A stretch of 8,573 nt of DNA. Origin: CAZBMJ01 sp964493205 (GTDB taxonomy: Bacteria; Myxococcota; UBA727; JABDBI01). Of the stretch, positions 1-6,278 are shown in pieces. Position 1 is the first letter of the stretch. Every line of letters begins with the position of its first letter. The notes under the pieces were generated by a model. It was not told the DNA's origin. It was given only the letters and a program-made list of their open reading frames with translations, and did not search any database. The translations under genes and the position numbers were made by a program. The stretch spans positions 1-8,573 of the forward strand of contig CAZBMJ010000056.1 in assembly GCA_964493205.1 (NCBI GenBank), in the 5' to 3' direction.

Positions 1-5
1 TACCT

Positions 6-110
6 TTGTAAAAGTTTAATTATCTGGATGCCTCGCACAAGGCGTGGCACGTAGAAACGGGCTGAAAACATAATTCGAACATCTTGGCTTATTCAAAACT
101 TGTATGTCAG
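6..110 (+). repeat. Dispersed intergenic repeat, copy A1
   Basis: A non-coding repeat copy. It starts with a TTGTAAAA...TTAATTATCTGG leader that recurs at 2023-2044. A hairpin follows: TGCC (29-32), CGC (34-36), loop ACAAG (37-41), GCG (42-44), GGCA (46-49). Positions 41-70 recur exactly, inverted, at 8410-8439 (30 of 30 bases). The similarity then continues at a lower level to about 110, against the inverse of 8343-8409. No protein is encoded. It resembles a REP/MITE-like element, but no transposase is nearby. Confidence 0.8.
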
Positions 111-148
111 TTTTTTTACGTCGAACTCACGTTGTATAGTATTTAGAC

Positions 149-240
149 TTTAATTCGTGGGGATACCTCAGTTTGCGAGGCGCGCTAGCAAAGAAGCAGC
201 GAGATTGCCACATTTCGCCTACGGCTGTGTTTCCAAAGCC
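149..240 (+). repeat. Dispersed repeat module A2 (GTGGGGATACCTCAG type)
   Basis: The 15-mer GTGGGGATACCTCAG at 157-171 recurs inverted at 8543-8557. With its T/A-rich lead-in the match covers 149-171 against 8543-8566. The following bases (about 172-240) contain TTGCGAGG and GCGAGATTGCCAC. These resemble a widespread class of bacterial intergenic repeats that carry TTGCGAGG and GAGATTGCCAC arms; that likeness is from memory and unverified. No gene is visible in 1-342. Confidence 0.6.
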
Positions 241-270
241 ATGATTTTGAACAGATGTTTATGAATTTAA

Positions 271-300
271 TAAAAAAAAGCTGGCAAAAAAACCAGCTTT
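271..300 (-). terminator. Intrinsic terminator after the lipoprotein gene
   Basis: Read on the minus strand, a perfect 8-bp stem AAAGCTGG/CCAGCTTT (293-300 and 277-284) encloses an 8-base T-rich loop and runs directly into a T tract (272-276). It lies 42 bp past the stop codon of the lipoprotein gene and would end the EVE-lipoprotein transcript. The plus-strand reading has only a broken T tract and no gene before it. Confidence 0.85.
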
Positions 301-342
301 ACTTTATTTGGAAATTCTTTTCTTACCTACTTCCGCGGTAAC

Positions 343-1548
343 TTAAAAATTTGTCTCCACAAATTTTTTGACCTCTTGAGTATAATCATCTAATTTAGCA
401 ACCATTTTCTTTTTAATTTCTAAACTAAGATCATTGTCAAATTTGCGAAAGCCATCTGCATTGTGAAGAATATTCAAAAGATCCTGTGCATGTTTTGGCG
501 TTCTAACAATTTCTTTTAATAAATCTTTTTCCAGTATTAACTTAATGATAGCCTTACCGATTTTTGGATTCATTTTTTCAGGACTTATAACTGTCCAAGT
601 TTGAGGCTCTATATAATCATAAAAATCATCAACGGCTTCAGGACCTAAAGAAAATATTTTTGCAAATCTCTTGCCTATTTCATCTTTTTTAGCTTTTTCT
701 TTTTCATCGGGAACCTTGTTGTTAATCAATACAATATCATTATCAACTACAAGGGCATAAGTTCCCAATTTCGTTTTTTTAGCTTTTGGAGGGCTGTAAC
801 CCTTATACAAATCTTGCCCACTATCCTCCCTCTCAAACACCTTCTTTACTACATCTTTTTGAACTTTTTTTGATACACCACTGCCATCTTTTAAAGCGGC
901 ATCTAGTAGCGCATTGCTAAAAGCGTAATCTTTTTTATCAGCAGTTTTAAACGCTGCAATAAAAGCATCATCTAATTGGTCAGCTTTGATAAAATTATTG
1001 AGTTTATTCTCAGCAAGTATTTTAGTCATAAGATCTTTTTTATAAGCAGGATCTTTTTTAGTAATTTCAGTGAGTACATCCTTGAGCTGAGCCTCATCTA
1101 AACTAGCAAATTTATCTAAATCAGCCTCATCAAAAGCTGGGTTGTTAGTAATACTTTCTATAAGTTCGTCTTTTTTAACAGGATCACCTGGCGGAGGAGG
1201 AGGAGGCGGAGGAGGCACACCGGGCTTATTAACACAATTACCTGCTTGCCATTCGCAGACAGCCTTTAAATAAGGGCAATCTTCTTTTATTAAAATTTCA
1301 GCACAGGTTTTAGGTAGTACAACACAAAGAAGGCCCGTATGATTTACAGCGCAATCAGTACTATCTTGTGGTTGTGCTGTAGCGCATTTGCTTAAGTCAG
1401 TTATCGCTGCACAAGTGGCAGGTTTAATTGGCGCTCCTGGCCCACCAGGATTTGGAGAAGTGTTACCCGAATTACCACCGGTTGTCATAAAAGGCTTGCA
1501 CGAGCTAAAAAATATAAAAGTACTAATAAATAAAATTTTTATAAACAT
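343..1548 (-). CDS. Predicted lipoprotein, Cys-rich module plus poly-Pro linker and Lys-rich helical domain; function unknown
   Basis: I do not recognise a family. The 401-residue product starts with a lysine-containing hydrophobic signal and a relaxed lipobox ending FFSSC, so Cys17 is the likely lipidated residue. A Gly/Pro/Asn/Ser-rich spacer follows. Next is a compact module with eight cysteines (46, 55, 66, 75, 82, 91, 98, 105), enough for four disulfides. A run of nine prolines (112-120) comes after it. The rest (about 121-401) is Lys/Asp/Glu-rich, largely helical in appearance, with no transmembrane segment. The layout suggests an envelope-anchored protein with a disulfide-stabilised stalk and a helical outer or periplasmic domain; that is inference. 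The start is chosen because GGGA lies 9 bases upstream of this ATG. An in-frame ATG at 1563 adds five residues but has no ribosome site. The gene overlaps the end of the EVE gene by 10 bp, so translation may be coupled. It is followed by an intrinsic terminator. Confidence 0.72.
   Translation of the reverse strand: MFIKILFISTFIFFSSCKPFMTTGGNSGNTSPNPGGPGAPIKPATCAAITDLSKCATAQPQDSTDCAVNHTGLLCVVLPKTCAEILIKEDCPYLKAVCEWQAGNCVNKPGVPPPPPPPPPGDPVKKDELIESITNNPAFDEADLDKFASLDEAQLKDVLTEITKKDPAYKKDLMTKILAENKLNNFIKADQLDDAFIAAFKTADKKDYAFSNALLDAALKDGSGVSKKVQKDVVKKVFEREDSGQDLYKGYSPPKAKKTKLGTYALVVDNDIVLINNKVPDEKEKAKKDEIGKRFAKIFSLGPEAVDDFYDYIEPQTWTVISPEKMNPKIGKAIIKLILEKDLLKEIVRTPKHAQDLLNILHNADGFRKFDNDLSLEIKKKMVAKLDDYTQEVKKFVETNF
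1190..1215 (+). other. GGA/GGC-repeat tract (poly-Pro coding on the opposite strand)
   Basis: A tandem run of GGA and GGC triplets on the plus strand is the complement of nine consecutive proline codons (CCT and CCG/CCC type) in the lipoprotein gene. It is a low-complexity tract that could slip in units of three, changing the number of prolines without breaking the frame. Its many GG doublets could form a weak two-tetrad quadruplex in the non-template strand; this is inference only. Confidence 0.6.
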
Positions 1549-1934
1549 AATAAAAATTCCCATTGAGTTTTATTTACAGGACAGACACTAAGGCGCGATT
1601 GTTTAATTAAAGCCAGATCTGAAAGTTCTTTATACGACTTTATTTGCTCTAAGCTTATGGGCTTTTTAAGCCACTTAACAAAACTAAGCTCTACTGCCAC
1701 CCAGGTGTTGGAATCATCTGTTGGATCACAGAAATATTCTTTAGTAACTTTAGCAATCCCCACAGCTTCACGAGGACCCACTGAATGATAAATCAAAGCC
1801 AAATCACCAATGGCCATAGTTTTTAAGTTATTGCGAGCTTGATAATTACGCACACCATCCCAAATGGTCTTTTTATCTTTTTCTAAATCACTAAAGCTAT
1901 AGTTATTTGGCTCAGTTTTTAATATCCAGTACAT
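1539..1934 (-). CDS. EVE-domain protein (THYN1-like, PUA-superfamily fold)
   Basis: The 131-residue protein is a single EVE domain, close to the usual bacterial length. Diagnostic features are the N-terminal MYWILKTEP, the signature WDGVRNYQARNN at 25-36, GDLALIYHS at 43-51, AVGIAKV at 57-63, and a C-terminal RLSVCPV (114-120) that matches the normal domain end. EVE domains belong to the PUA superfamily and are thought to bind modified bases in DNA or RNA. The natural ligand of this cytosolic family is mostly unsettled, so no reaction is assigned. The start is supported by the canonical xYWLxKxEP opening and by CAGG six bases upstream of ATG. The stop TAA lies inside the start of the lipoprotein gene (sequence ATGTTTATAA), so the two are probably one transcription unit. 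No restriction or methylation genes are adjacent. Confidence 0.93.
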   Translation of the reverse strand: MYWILKTEPNNYSFSDLEKDKKTIWDGVRNYQARNNLKTMAIGDLALIYHSVGPREAVGIAKVTKEYFCDPTDDSNTWVAVELSFVKWLKKPISLEQIKSYKELSDLALIKQSRLSVCPVNKTQWEFLLCL

Positions 1935-1980
1935 GCATAACCTGCGTTTTGTTTAACCTACTCTATCACCCATTCCTACG

Positions 1981-2001
1981 TAGCGTGACTTATTCACGCT
2001 A
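1981..2001. repeat. Perfect 8-bp inverted repeat (hairpin) in the pspA-EVE gap
   Basis: TAGCGTGA, a 5-base spacer CTTAT, and TCACGCTA form a perfect 8-bp stem. No T tract follows on either strand, so it is not a standard intrinsic terminator. The sequence TACGTAGCGTGAC at 1977-1989 recurs with one change at 8335-8347, in direct orientation, next to the other repeat copies. It is therefore probably part of the dispersed repeat family. A regulator operator upstream of the EVE gene is an alternative. Confidence 0.6.
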
Positions 2002-2022
2002 TTCAGAAAATTAACACCTATC

Positions 2023-2080
2023 ATTGTAAAAATTAATTATCTGGTTGCCGCGGACAAGCCGACGGCACGTAGAGAGTAAC
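2023..2080 (+). repeat. Dispersed intergenic repeat, copy B1
   Basis: It shares the TTGTAAAA...TTAATTATCTGG leader with copy A1. The hairpin is TGCCG (2046-2050), CGG (2051-2053), loop ACAAG (2054-2058), CCG (2059-2061), a bulged A, and CGGCA (2063-2067). Positions 2052-2075 recur exactly, inverted, at 8519-8542 (24 bases). Compared with A1, the inner stem changed from CGC/GCG to CGG/CCG, a compensatory pair change. Confidence 0.8.
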
Positions 2081-2100
2081 TAAACAGTGCTTTTAACTTG

Positions 2101-2140
2101 TGTATCAGATACAGGCACAAGGCGTGGCACATAGAGAGCA
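2101..2140 (+). repeat. Truncated repeat copy B2 with a short palindrome
   Basis: The 16-mer GCACAAGGCGTGGCAC at 2115-2130 is identical to 35-50 in copy A1. The left hairpin arm is missing and is replaced by the palindrome TGTATC-A-GATACA at 2101-2113. It looks like a partial or recombined copy placed in tandem with B1, immediately downstream of pspA. The gap 1935-2154 contains only these repeats and the hairpin at 1981-2001; no small gene is visible there. Confidence 0.65.
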
Positions 2141-2154
2141 CAGGCTCAAGCCCG

Positions 2155-2910
2155 CTATCTTTTTTGAGCAACATTAAGCTCTTCTTCAAGTTGCTTTAAA
2201 GCTTCTACTTCTTTAGTAGTACTAACGCTAATAACCTCTGGCTCACCTTTCATCTTGCGCTTTAATGCTTCAAGGGCCGTATCAGAACCCACAACTTCTA
2301 GGGTTTTAAACTGGGCGGAAAGCTCATCGGTTTCAATTTCGTTAGCAAGCTCTGTGGTAGCTTGAGCTTCTGCTTCCATTTGGTCAATTTTTTGCTGCAT
2401 ACGATCCATGGTATCTATGGCAGAACCTGCAGCCATACCAGACATGGTTTCGGTGATAGTTTTTTGTGCTTGAGCACGTTTAGCACGAGCAATGAGCAAA
2501 TCTTTTTTGCGCTTTGCTTCACTAATCTTTTCACTTAAACCCACAAGCGCTGTTTTTAGTTGGTCTACAGCTTGTTTTTGAGCACGCCATTGTTCCTCAA
2601 AACCTGCAGCCATTTTGTCGTATTCAGCTTTGCGTTCCAAAGCCAACTTCGCTAAATCGTCTTTGCCGGCATTTACTGCCATCATGGCCTTATCTTCCCA
2701 CTCTTTGGCTAGTGTAATTTGCTCATCGTGTTGTCTTAATAAGCGTTTTTCATCGGCAATAGCCACGGCAACTTGCTTTTTAGCTTGTATAAGCTGTTCT
2801 TGCATGTCCAGTAACATTTGATTTAACATTTTTTCTGGATCTTCCGCCTTACCAATCATATGATTTAAGTTTGACTTAAGAACGCTCCAAAATCGACCTA
2901 CTATTGCCAT
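2155..2910 (-). CDS. pspA: PspA/IM30 family membrane-stress protein
   Basis: The 251-residue protein is a member of the PspA/IM30/Vipp1 family, ESCRT-III-like proteins that bind the inner face of the cytoplasmic membrane and oligomerise to keep it intact under stress. The sequence shows an N-terminal amphipathic helix (about 1-20), the family hallmark KAEDPEKML at about 21-29, a long Lys/Glu/Ala-rich coiled coil (about 30-190) and a shorter C-terminal helical part. The start is placed at MAIVGRFW because GGAG sits six bases upstream (2917-2920) and this matches the usual family N terminus. An in-frame ATG at 2937 would add nine residues without a ribosome site. It lies 75 bp downstream of the POT transporter gene on the same strand. 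No pspB, pspC or pspF and no clear sigma-54 promoter were seen, so regulation differs from the enterobacterial psp operon or is encoded elsewhere. Confidence 0.9.
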   Translation of the reverse strand: MAIVGRFWSVLKSNLNHMIGKAEDPEKMLNQMLLDMQEQLIQAKKQVAVAIADEKRLLRQHDEQITLAKEWEDKAMMAVNAGKDDLAKLALERKAEYDKMAAGFEEQWRAQKQAVDQLKTALVGLSEKISEAKRKKDLLIARAKRAQAQKTITETMSGMAAGSAIDTMDRMQQKIDQMEAEAQATTELANEIETDELSAQFKTLEVVGSDTALEALKRKMKGEPEVISVSTTKEVEALKQLEEELNVAQKR

Positions 2911-2985
2911 AAAAATCTCCAAAAGCTTTATAAACACTAAAATACTAGCATACTCAATGAAAAATCAAAGAGCAGCCAAAATATT

Positions 2986-4629
2986 TCATTGTGTGTAATC
3001 TTTTACTTGATAATTTTTAGCTCTAATAGCAAATACTAAACCAGCTAAGGCCATTAAGAGCGCGAATAACCAAAAGAAATTTTCTAAAGCTAAGTGAGAA
3101 AATCGAGCTAACAGTGCCACTAACACATTGCCTAAGGCTACGCTTAATAACCAAAAGCCCATAACTGTCGACTTCATACGCTTAGGTGCTTGGCTATAAG
3201 CAAACTCTAAACCAGTAATAGATACCAAGACTTCTGAAGTGGTGATTAACAAATAGGGTATTATTTGCCATAACACATGGATTTTAATGCTTGGGTCAGC
3301 ATCGATTTTGCCTTGCAACAACGCCACTGCCACAAAACTAAAAGATGCCAAAAGCATGCCTAAAGTCATTTTTTTAAGTGGCGTCATGGCAATACCCAAC
3401 CTACTTAAAAATGGCTCTACTACATAAGCCCAAAAAGGTATTAGGGCCATAACCATAATAGGATTAAGCGAGGGTATTTGTGAGGACAACATAGTTATTT
3501 CACCAAATATTGGCAAATACAGGCTTAAATCCATCATTTCAGCTTGCCTAATCCACGAGGAGGAATGTTGATCAAACAAAGCCCAAAAAATGCTTACCAT
3601 AATAAAGATACTAATAATGCGTCCCACAGCTTTCACACCCTCTACTGCTTCATCGCCAAATTCTCTTTGGGCGTTATGAGAAGTGCTTTGAGGGCTTAAC
3701 AATGGCCCACTATTTGAGCCCACATAAGCTAAGGCCAAATTTCTTTTATAAAATAAGTTAGAAAAATAGTCTTTTACCATAAACAGGCTTACAGATAAAA
3801 AGCCATCATCTTTTTGTAGTTTTTGCCTATAAAAAAATAATAATAAGCCAGATACAAAACAACTTAGTGACACCAAAATTATAGTTAAAAAAGACTTCTG
3901 AGCGGTAAAAAATAATGACCCAAAGGTTAAAAATAGCAATACTGAGCTTAAGGAATCAAAAAAGCCTAAGCTTTTGCCTGGATTTGGGGGTATGTGCACA
4001 AAAGATTTTCGCCCCAACCAAAAAATAAACGTAGCAATAAACATTAAAACGCCAGGTATTAAAAAAGCTACTCGCCAACCAAACCATTCTTTTACTAAAG
4101 GAATTAAGAGCACCGCAAAAAAAGACCCAAAATTTATAATGAAATAAAATATTTGATAGACTTTTTGCAACAAATTCCAGTTGCCCTTACCAAATTGATC
4201 ACCCACATGGGCCGATACACAAGGCTTGATTCCACCAGAACCAATGGCTATAAGCCCTAAACCCACAGCCATTCCATAAATAGAGCCTTCGGTAAAAGAT
4301 AACACCACGTGACCTAAGCAATACACCAATGAAAGATATAAAATAGTGTTATATTTGCCCAAAAAACGATCAGCAATAATAGCGCCAATCATGGGAAACG
4401 CATAAACTCCAGTTTTAAATAAATGCACCGTAGAAGTAGCCATATTAGAAGCTTCGTCTTGCCCCAAAGAATTTGAAACAAACAACGTCACACAATAAAT
4501 ATACAAAATAGCATTCATACCATAGTAACTAAACCGCTCGCACCCTTCGTTGCCAATGATATAGTTAATGCCAGATGGCCATGATTTATTTTGATGATCA
4601 GGTAATGTTTTATACGCTAGCTTTCCCAA
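2986..4629 (-). CDS. Proton-dependent oligopeptide transporter (POT/PTR2 family)
   Basis: An inner-membrane MFS-type symporter that takes up di- and tripeptides with protons. It has 547 residues and many hydrophobic segments, consistent with 12 or more transmembrane helices. Family motifs are clear: the proton-coupling ExxERFxYYG motif in helix 1 (E28, E31, R32, F33, Y35, Y36, G37), GSGGIKPCVSAHVGDQF at 130-146, the PTR2 signature FYFIINFGSF at 161-170 followed by LIP, helix 7 FWALFDQHSS at 348-357, and the late E-L-x-S-x-T-G-L-E-F-type segment near 466-476. The helix-7 form is like that of animal PepT-type and many environmental bacterial members. The start codon is TTG, preceded by AAGGGGGGGCAT; no ATG or GTG fits in frame upstream. 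It probably has its own promoter in the 177-bp gap before it and may be co-transcribed with pspA. Exact substrates cannot be read from the sequence. Confidence 0.93.
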   Translation of the reverse strand: MGKLAYKTLPDHQNKSWPSGINYIIGNEGCERFSYYGMNAILYIYCVTLFVSNSLGQDEASNMATSTVHLFKTGVYAFPMIGAIIADRFLGKYNTILYLSLVYCLGHVVLSFTEGSIYGMAVGLGLIAIGSGGIKPCVSAHVGDQFGKGNWNLLQKVYQIFYFIINFGSFFAVLLIPLVKEWFGWRVAFLIPGVLMFIATFIFWLGRKSFVHIPPNPGKSLGFFDSLSSVLLFLTFGSLFFTAQKSFLTIILVSLSCFVSGLLLFFYRQKLQKDDGFLSVSLFMVKDYFSNLFYKRNLALAYVGSNSGPLLSPQSTSHNAQREFGDEAVEGVKAVGRIISIFIMVSIFWALFDQHSSSWIRQAEMMDLSLYLPIFGEITMLSSQIPSLNPIMVMALIPFWAYVVEPFLSRLGIAMTPLKKMTLGMLLASFSFVAVALLQGKIDADPSIKIHVLWQIIPYLLITTSEVLVSITGLEFAYSQAPKRMKSTVMGFWLLSVALGNVLVALLARFSHLALENFFWLFALLMALAGLVFAIRAKNYQVKDYTQ

Positions 4630-4632
4630 ATG

Positions 4633-4641
4633 CCCCCCCTT
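4633..4641 (-). promoter_or_regulatory. Ribosome binding site with a seven-G run, sets the TTG start of the POT gene
   Basis: On the minus strand AAGGGGGGG is followed by CAT and then TTG. The AAGGGG part places a Shine-Dalgarno sequence about six bases from the TTG, which supports this unusual start. The seven-G homopolymer is a possible slippage site that would alter the spacing. Confidence 0.6.
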
Positions 4642-4691
4642 ATGTGTTAGTTGATACTAGTTAGTGAAAGGTCAATAAAAAAGCTCTTTAA

Positions 4692-4720
4692 ATTATATCT
4701 TAAAAGTGATTTAATTATTA
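4692..4720 (-). promoter_or_regulatory. Candidate promoter of the POT transporter gene
   Basis: A perfect TATAAT -10 box (4692-4697, minus strand) lies in the AT-rich gap before the transporter gene, giving a leader of roughly 55 bases. The -35 position at 17 bp spacing (TAATAA) is a poor match, so the call rests on the -10 alone and could be chance in such AT-rich sequence. Confidence 0.35.
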
Positions 4721-4771
4721 AATTTATATTACTTATTTTATTTTAGAGTCAAAAATATCTTTATTCACCGC

Positions 4772-4799
4772 GTAGGGGCCGGTCCCTTTGCCGGCCCTA
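4772..4799. repeat. GC-rich hairpin after glmU
   Basis: GGGCCGG and CCGGCCC form a perfect 7-bp stem around an 8-base spacer. The stem extends outward by TA/TA with one bulged C. The sequence is very GC-rich against AT-rich surroundings. It begins 8 bp past the glmU stop codon and could stall or end transcription, but no T tract follows on the minus strand. It looks more like a dispersed intergenic hairpin element than a classical intrinsic terminator. Confidence 0.6.
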
Positions 4800-4806
4800 G
4801 AACCCA

Positions 4807-6216
4807 CTAAATATCAATTTCTTTTATTTGGCTATTAGTTTTTTTAGGCTTTTTTAAAGGCTTAATAACTTGACGAGCTCTACCAAATGCCAAACTTTCA
4901 GTGGGTACTTCATGGGTAATAGTGCTGCCGCCAGCGATATAAGAATTTTTTCCAATAATTAGTGGGGCGATTAAAGTGGCGTTAGAGCCCACAAAAGAAT
5001 TATCTAATATGGTTGTAGTGTGCTTATTTTGACCATCAAAATTACAGGTTACTACCCCTGCACCAATATTGCAGCTTTTGCCTATTTCGCTATCACCAAT
5101 ATAGGCTAAATGATTCACCTTGCTATTTTCTTTAATTATAGATTTTTTAACTTCCACAAAGTTTCCTATTTTAACAAAGCTTTCAAGGTGTGTTTGTGGA
5201 CGCAGGCGAGCAAATGGACCAACTTGAGAGTTTGTCCCTATATGCGCTTGCTCAAGTACACTATAAGCATAAATATGGGCCTTGGCCTCAATACTACTAT
5301 CACTAATAATAGACCCATTCTCAATAACTACGCCTGCAGCAATATGAGTAGCGCCTCTTAAATGAGTATTGGGATAAATAGTAACATCAGAAGCAATACG
5401 TACGCTATCTTCTATATAGGTATTGTTTGCATCGATTATATTAACCCCTTGCAGCATGTGTTTGGTAAGTATGCGGTTATTCATAATTTTGCTAGCTAAA
5501 GATAGTTGCACATAATCATTAACACCAAGCACTTCTTCATAAGGCACATCAAGTGTTTCTATGGGGCCAAAACCGCTTCCTGAACTAACATAGCTTTTAA
5601 TTATATCTGTTAAATAATATTCTTTGCTGGCATTATTATTGTTTAAATTAACAATAGTTTCTTTTAAAAATTTTGCATCAAAAACATAAATTCCTGGGTT
5701 AATTTCTTTTACTTCTTTTTGACTTAAGCTGGCATCTTTTTCTTCTATAATATGAGTTACTTGTTCTTGCTGATTACGAATAATTCTACCATAACCGCTT
5801 GGGGTATCTGTAGTAGTTGACAACATAGCAATAGGTACGTGGCTTCTTTTTTGTAAATTTATTAAGCGCTCTAGAGAATTTTTAGTAAGCAGTGGCGTAT
5901 CACCATAAATAACCAAGACACTTTCACAATCATTGGCTAACTTGCTTAAACCGGTTTTTACGGCTGATGCTGTACCGTCTAGTACTTTTTGCGTGGCAAA
6001 ATCAATATTTTTGCCAAAAAAATTAGTAAGTTCATTTTGCACTTCTTGGCCTTGATGCCCTATTACCACTATAGGTTGATAATCGCTTAGTGACAAAGCA
6101 TTGTTAATACTAAAGTAGCATAATGGTTTGCCAGATAAAGTTTGCAACATTTTACTTTTTTCACTTTTCATTCTGCTGCTAGCGCCGGCACATAAAACAA
6201 TACTTCCAACTTTCAT
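4807..6216 (-). CDS. glmU: Bifunctional GlcNAc-1-phosphate uridylyltransferase / glucosamine-1-phosphate acetyltransferase
   Basis: The cytosolic enzyme acetylates glucosamine-1-P and then couples it to UTP, giving UDP-GlcNAc for peptidoglycan and LPS. The N-terminal uridylyltransferase (about 1-235) shows LCAGASSRM (8-16), Lys22, GTASA (81-85), the metal-binding GD (D106), GYGRI (141-145), EKDA (159-162), EYYLTD (199-204) and N233. The left-handed beta-helix acetyltransferase (about 245-446) carries R339, K357, H369 (catalytic), Y372, N383, N392 and K398. All of these are offset by exactly +6 from the E. coli active-site numbering. At 469 residues it is slightly longer than E. coli GlmU (456), mostly through a Lys-rich tail. 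The start is placed at MKVGSIVLCAG because GGAG lies six bases before it (6223-6226). An in-frame ATG at 6228 adds four residues without a ribosome site. Oddities are S21 where the family usually has Pro, and LCAGASS for LAAGxGT. glmS is not adjacent. Confidence 0.96.
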   Translation of the reverse strand: MKVGSIVLCAGASSRMKSEKSKMLQTLSGKPLCYFSINNALSLSDYQPIVVIGHQGQEVQNELTNFFGKNIDFATQKVLDGTASAVKTGLSKLANDCESVLVIYGDTPLLTKNSLERLINLQKRSHVPIAMLSTTTDTPSGYGRIIRNQQEQVTHIIEEKDASLSQKEVKEINPGIYVFDAKFLKETIVNLNNNNASKEYYLTDIIKSYVSSGSGFGPIETLDVPYEEVLGVNDYVQLSLASKIMNNRILTKHMLQGVNIIDANNTYIEDSVRIASDVTIYPNTHLRGATHIAAGVVIENGSIISDSSIEAKAHIYAYSVLEQAHIGTNSQVGPFARLRPQTHLESFVKIGNFVEVKKSIIKENSKVNHLAYIGDSEIGKSCNIGAGVVTCNFDGQNKHTTTILDNSFVGSNATLIAPLIIGKNSYIAGGSTITHEVPTESLAFGRARQVIKPLKKPKKTNSQIKEIDI

Positions 6217-6219
6217 AAC

Positions 6220-6251
6220 TTGCTCCATTTAGAACTTTTAACTATAGTATA
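6220..6251. promoter_or_regulatory. Candidate overlapping divergent promoters of astB and glmU
   Basis: Toward astB (plus strand), TTGCTC (6220-6225) and TATAGT (6243-6248) are 17 bp apart. Toward glmU (minus strand), TATACT (6246-6251) is a good -10 but no good -35 is seen. The two -10 boxes overlap by three bases in the near-palindrome CTATAGTATA, and the astB -35 overlaps the glmU ribosome site. If real, only one polymerase could sit there at a time. Confidence 0.45.
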
Positions 6252-6278
6252 ACCAAAACAGCAAAAAAAGGATTTTTT

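Noticed and set aside
1388..1591. 67-codon open frame on the plus strand
   Set aside because: It lies entirely opposite the lipoprotein signal/spacer region and the EVE end, and has no ribosome site or recognisable protein. It is a shadow of the Gly/Pro-rich coding strand.
1981..2001. Intrinsic terminator for pspA
   Set aside because: The stem is good but it lies over 150 bp past the stop codon and no T tract follows on the minus strand.
2615..2821. 68-codon plus-strand open frame rich in Ser and Cys
   Set aside because: It is antisense to the PspA coiled coil; the composition is what complementary Ala/Lys/Glu codons produce. No independent support.
2911..2985. Sigma-54 promoter for pspA
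   Set aside because: No GG-N10-GC pair was found in the gap. The GG seen near TTGGCTGC has no GC at the right distance.
4642..4806. Riboswitch or glmS-type ribozyme near glmU
   Set aside because: The gap is downstream of glmU, is mostly AT-rich with a single simple hairpin, and shows no multi-stem conserved core.
5110..5361. 83-codon plus-strand open frame
   Set aside because: It is antisense to the conserved beta-helix coding part of glmU, with no start signal or homology visible.
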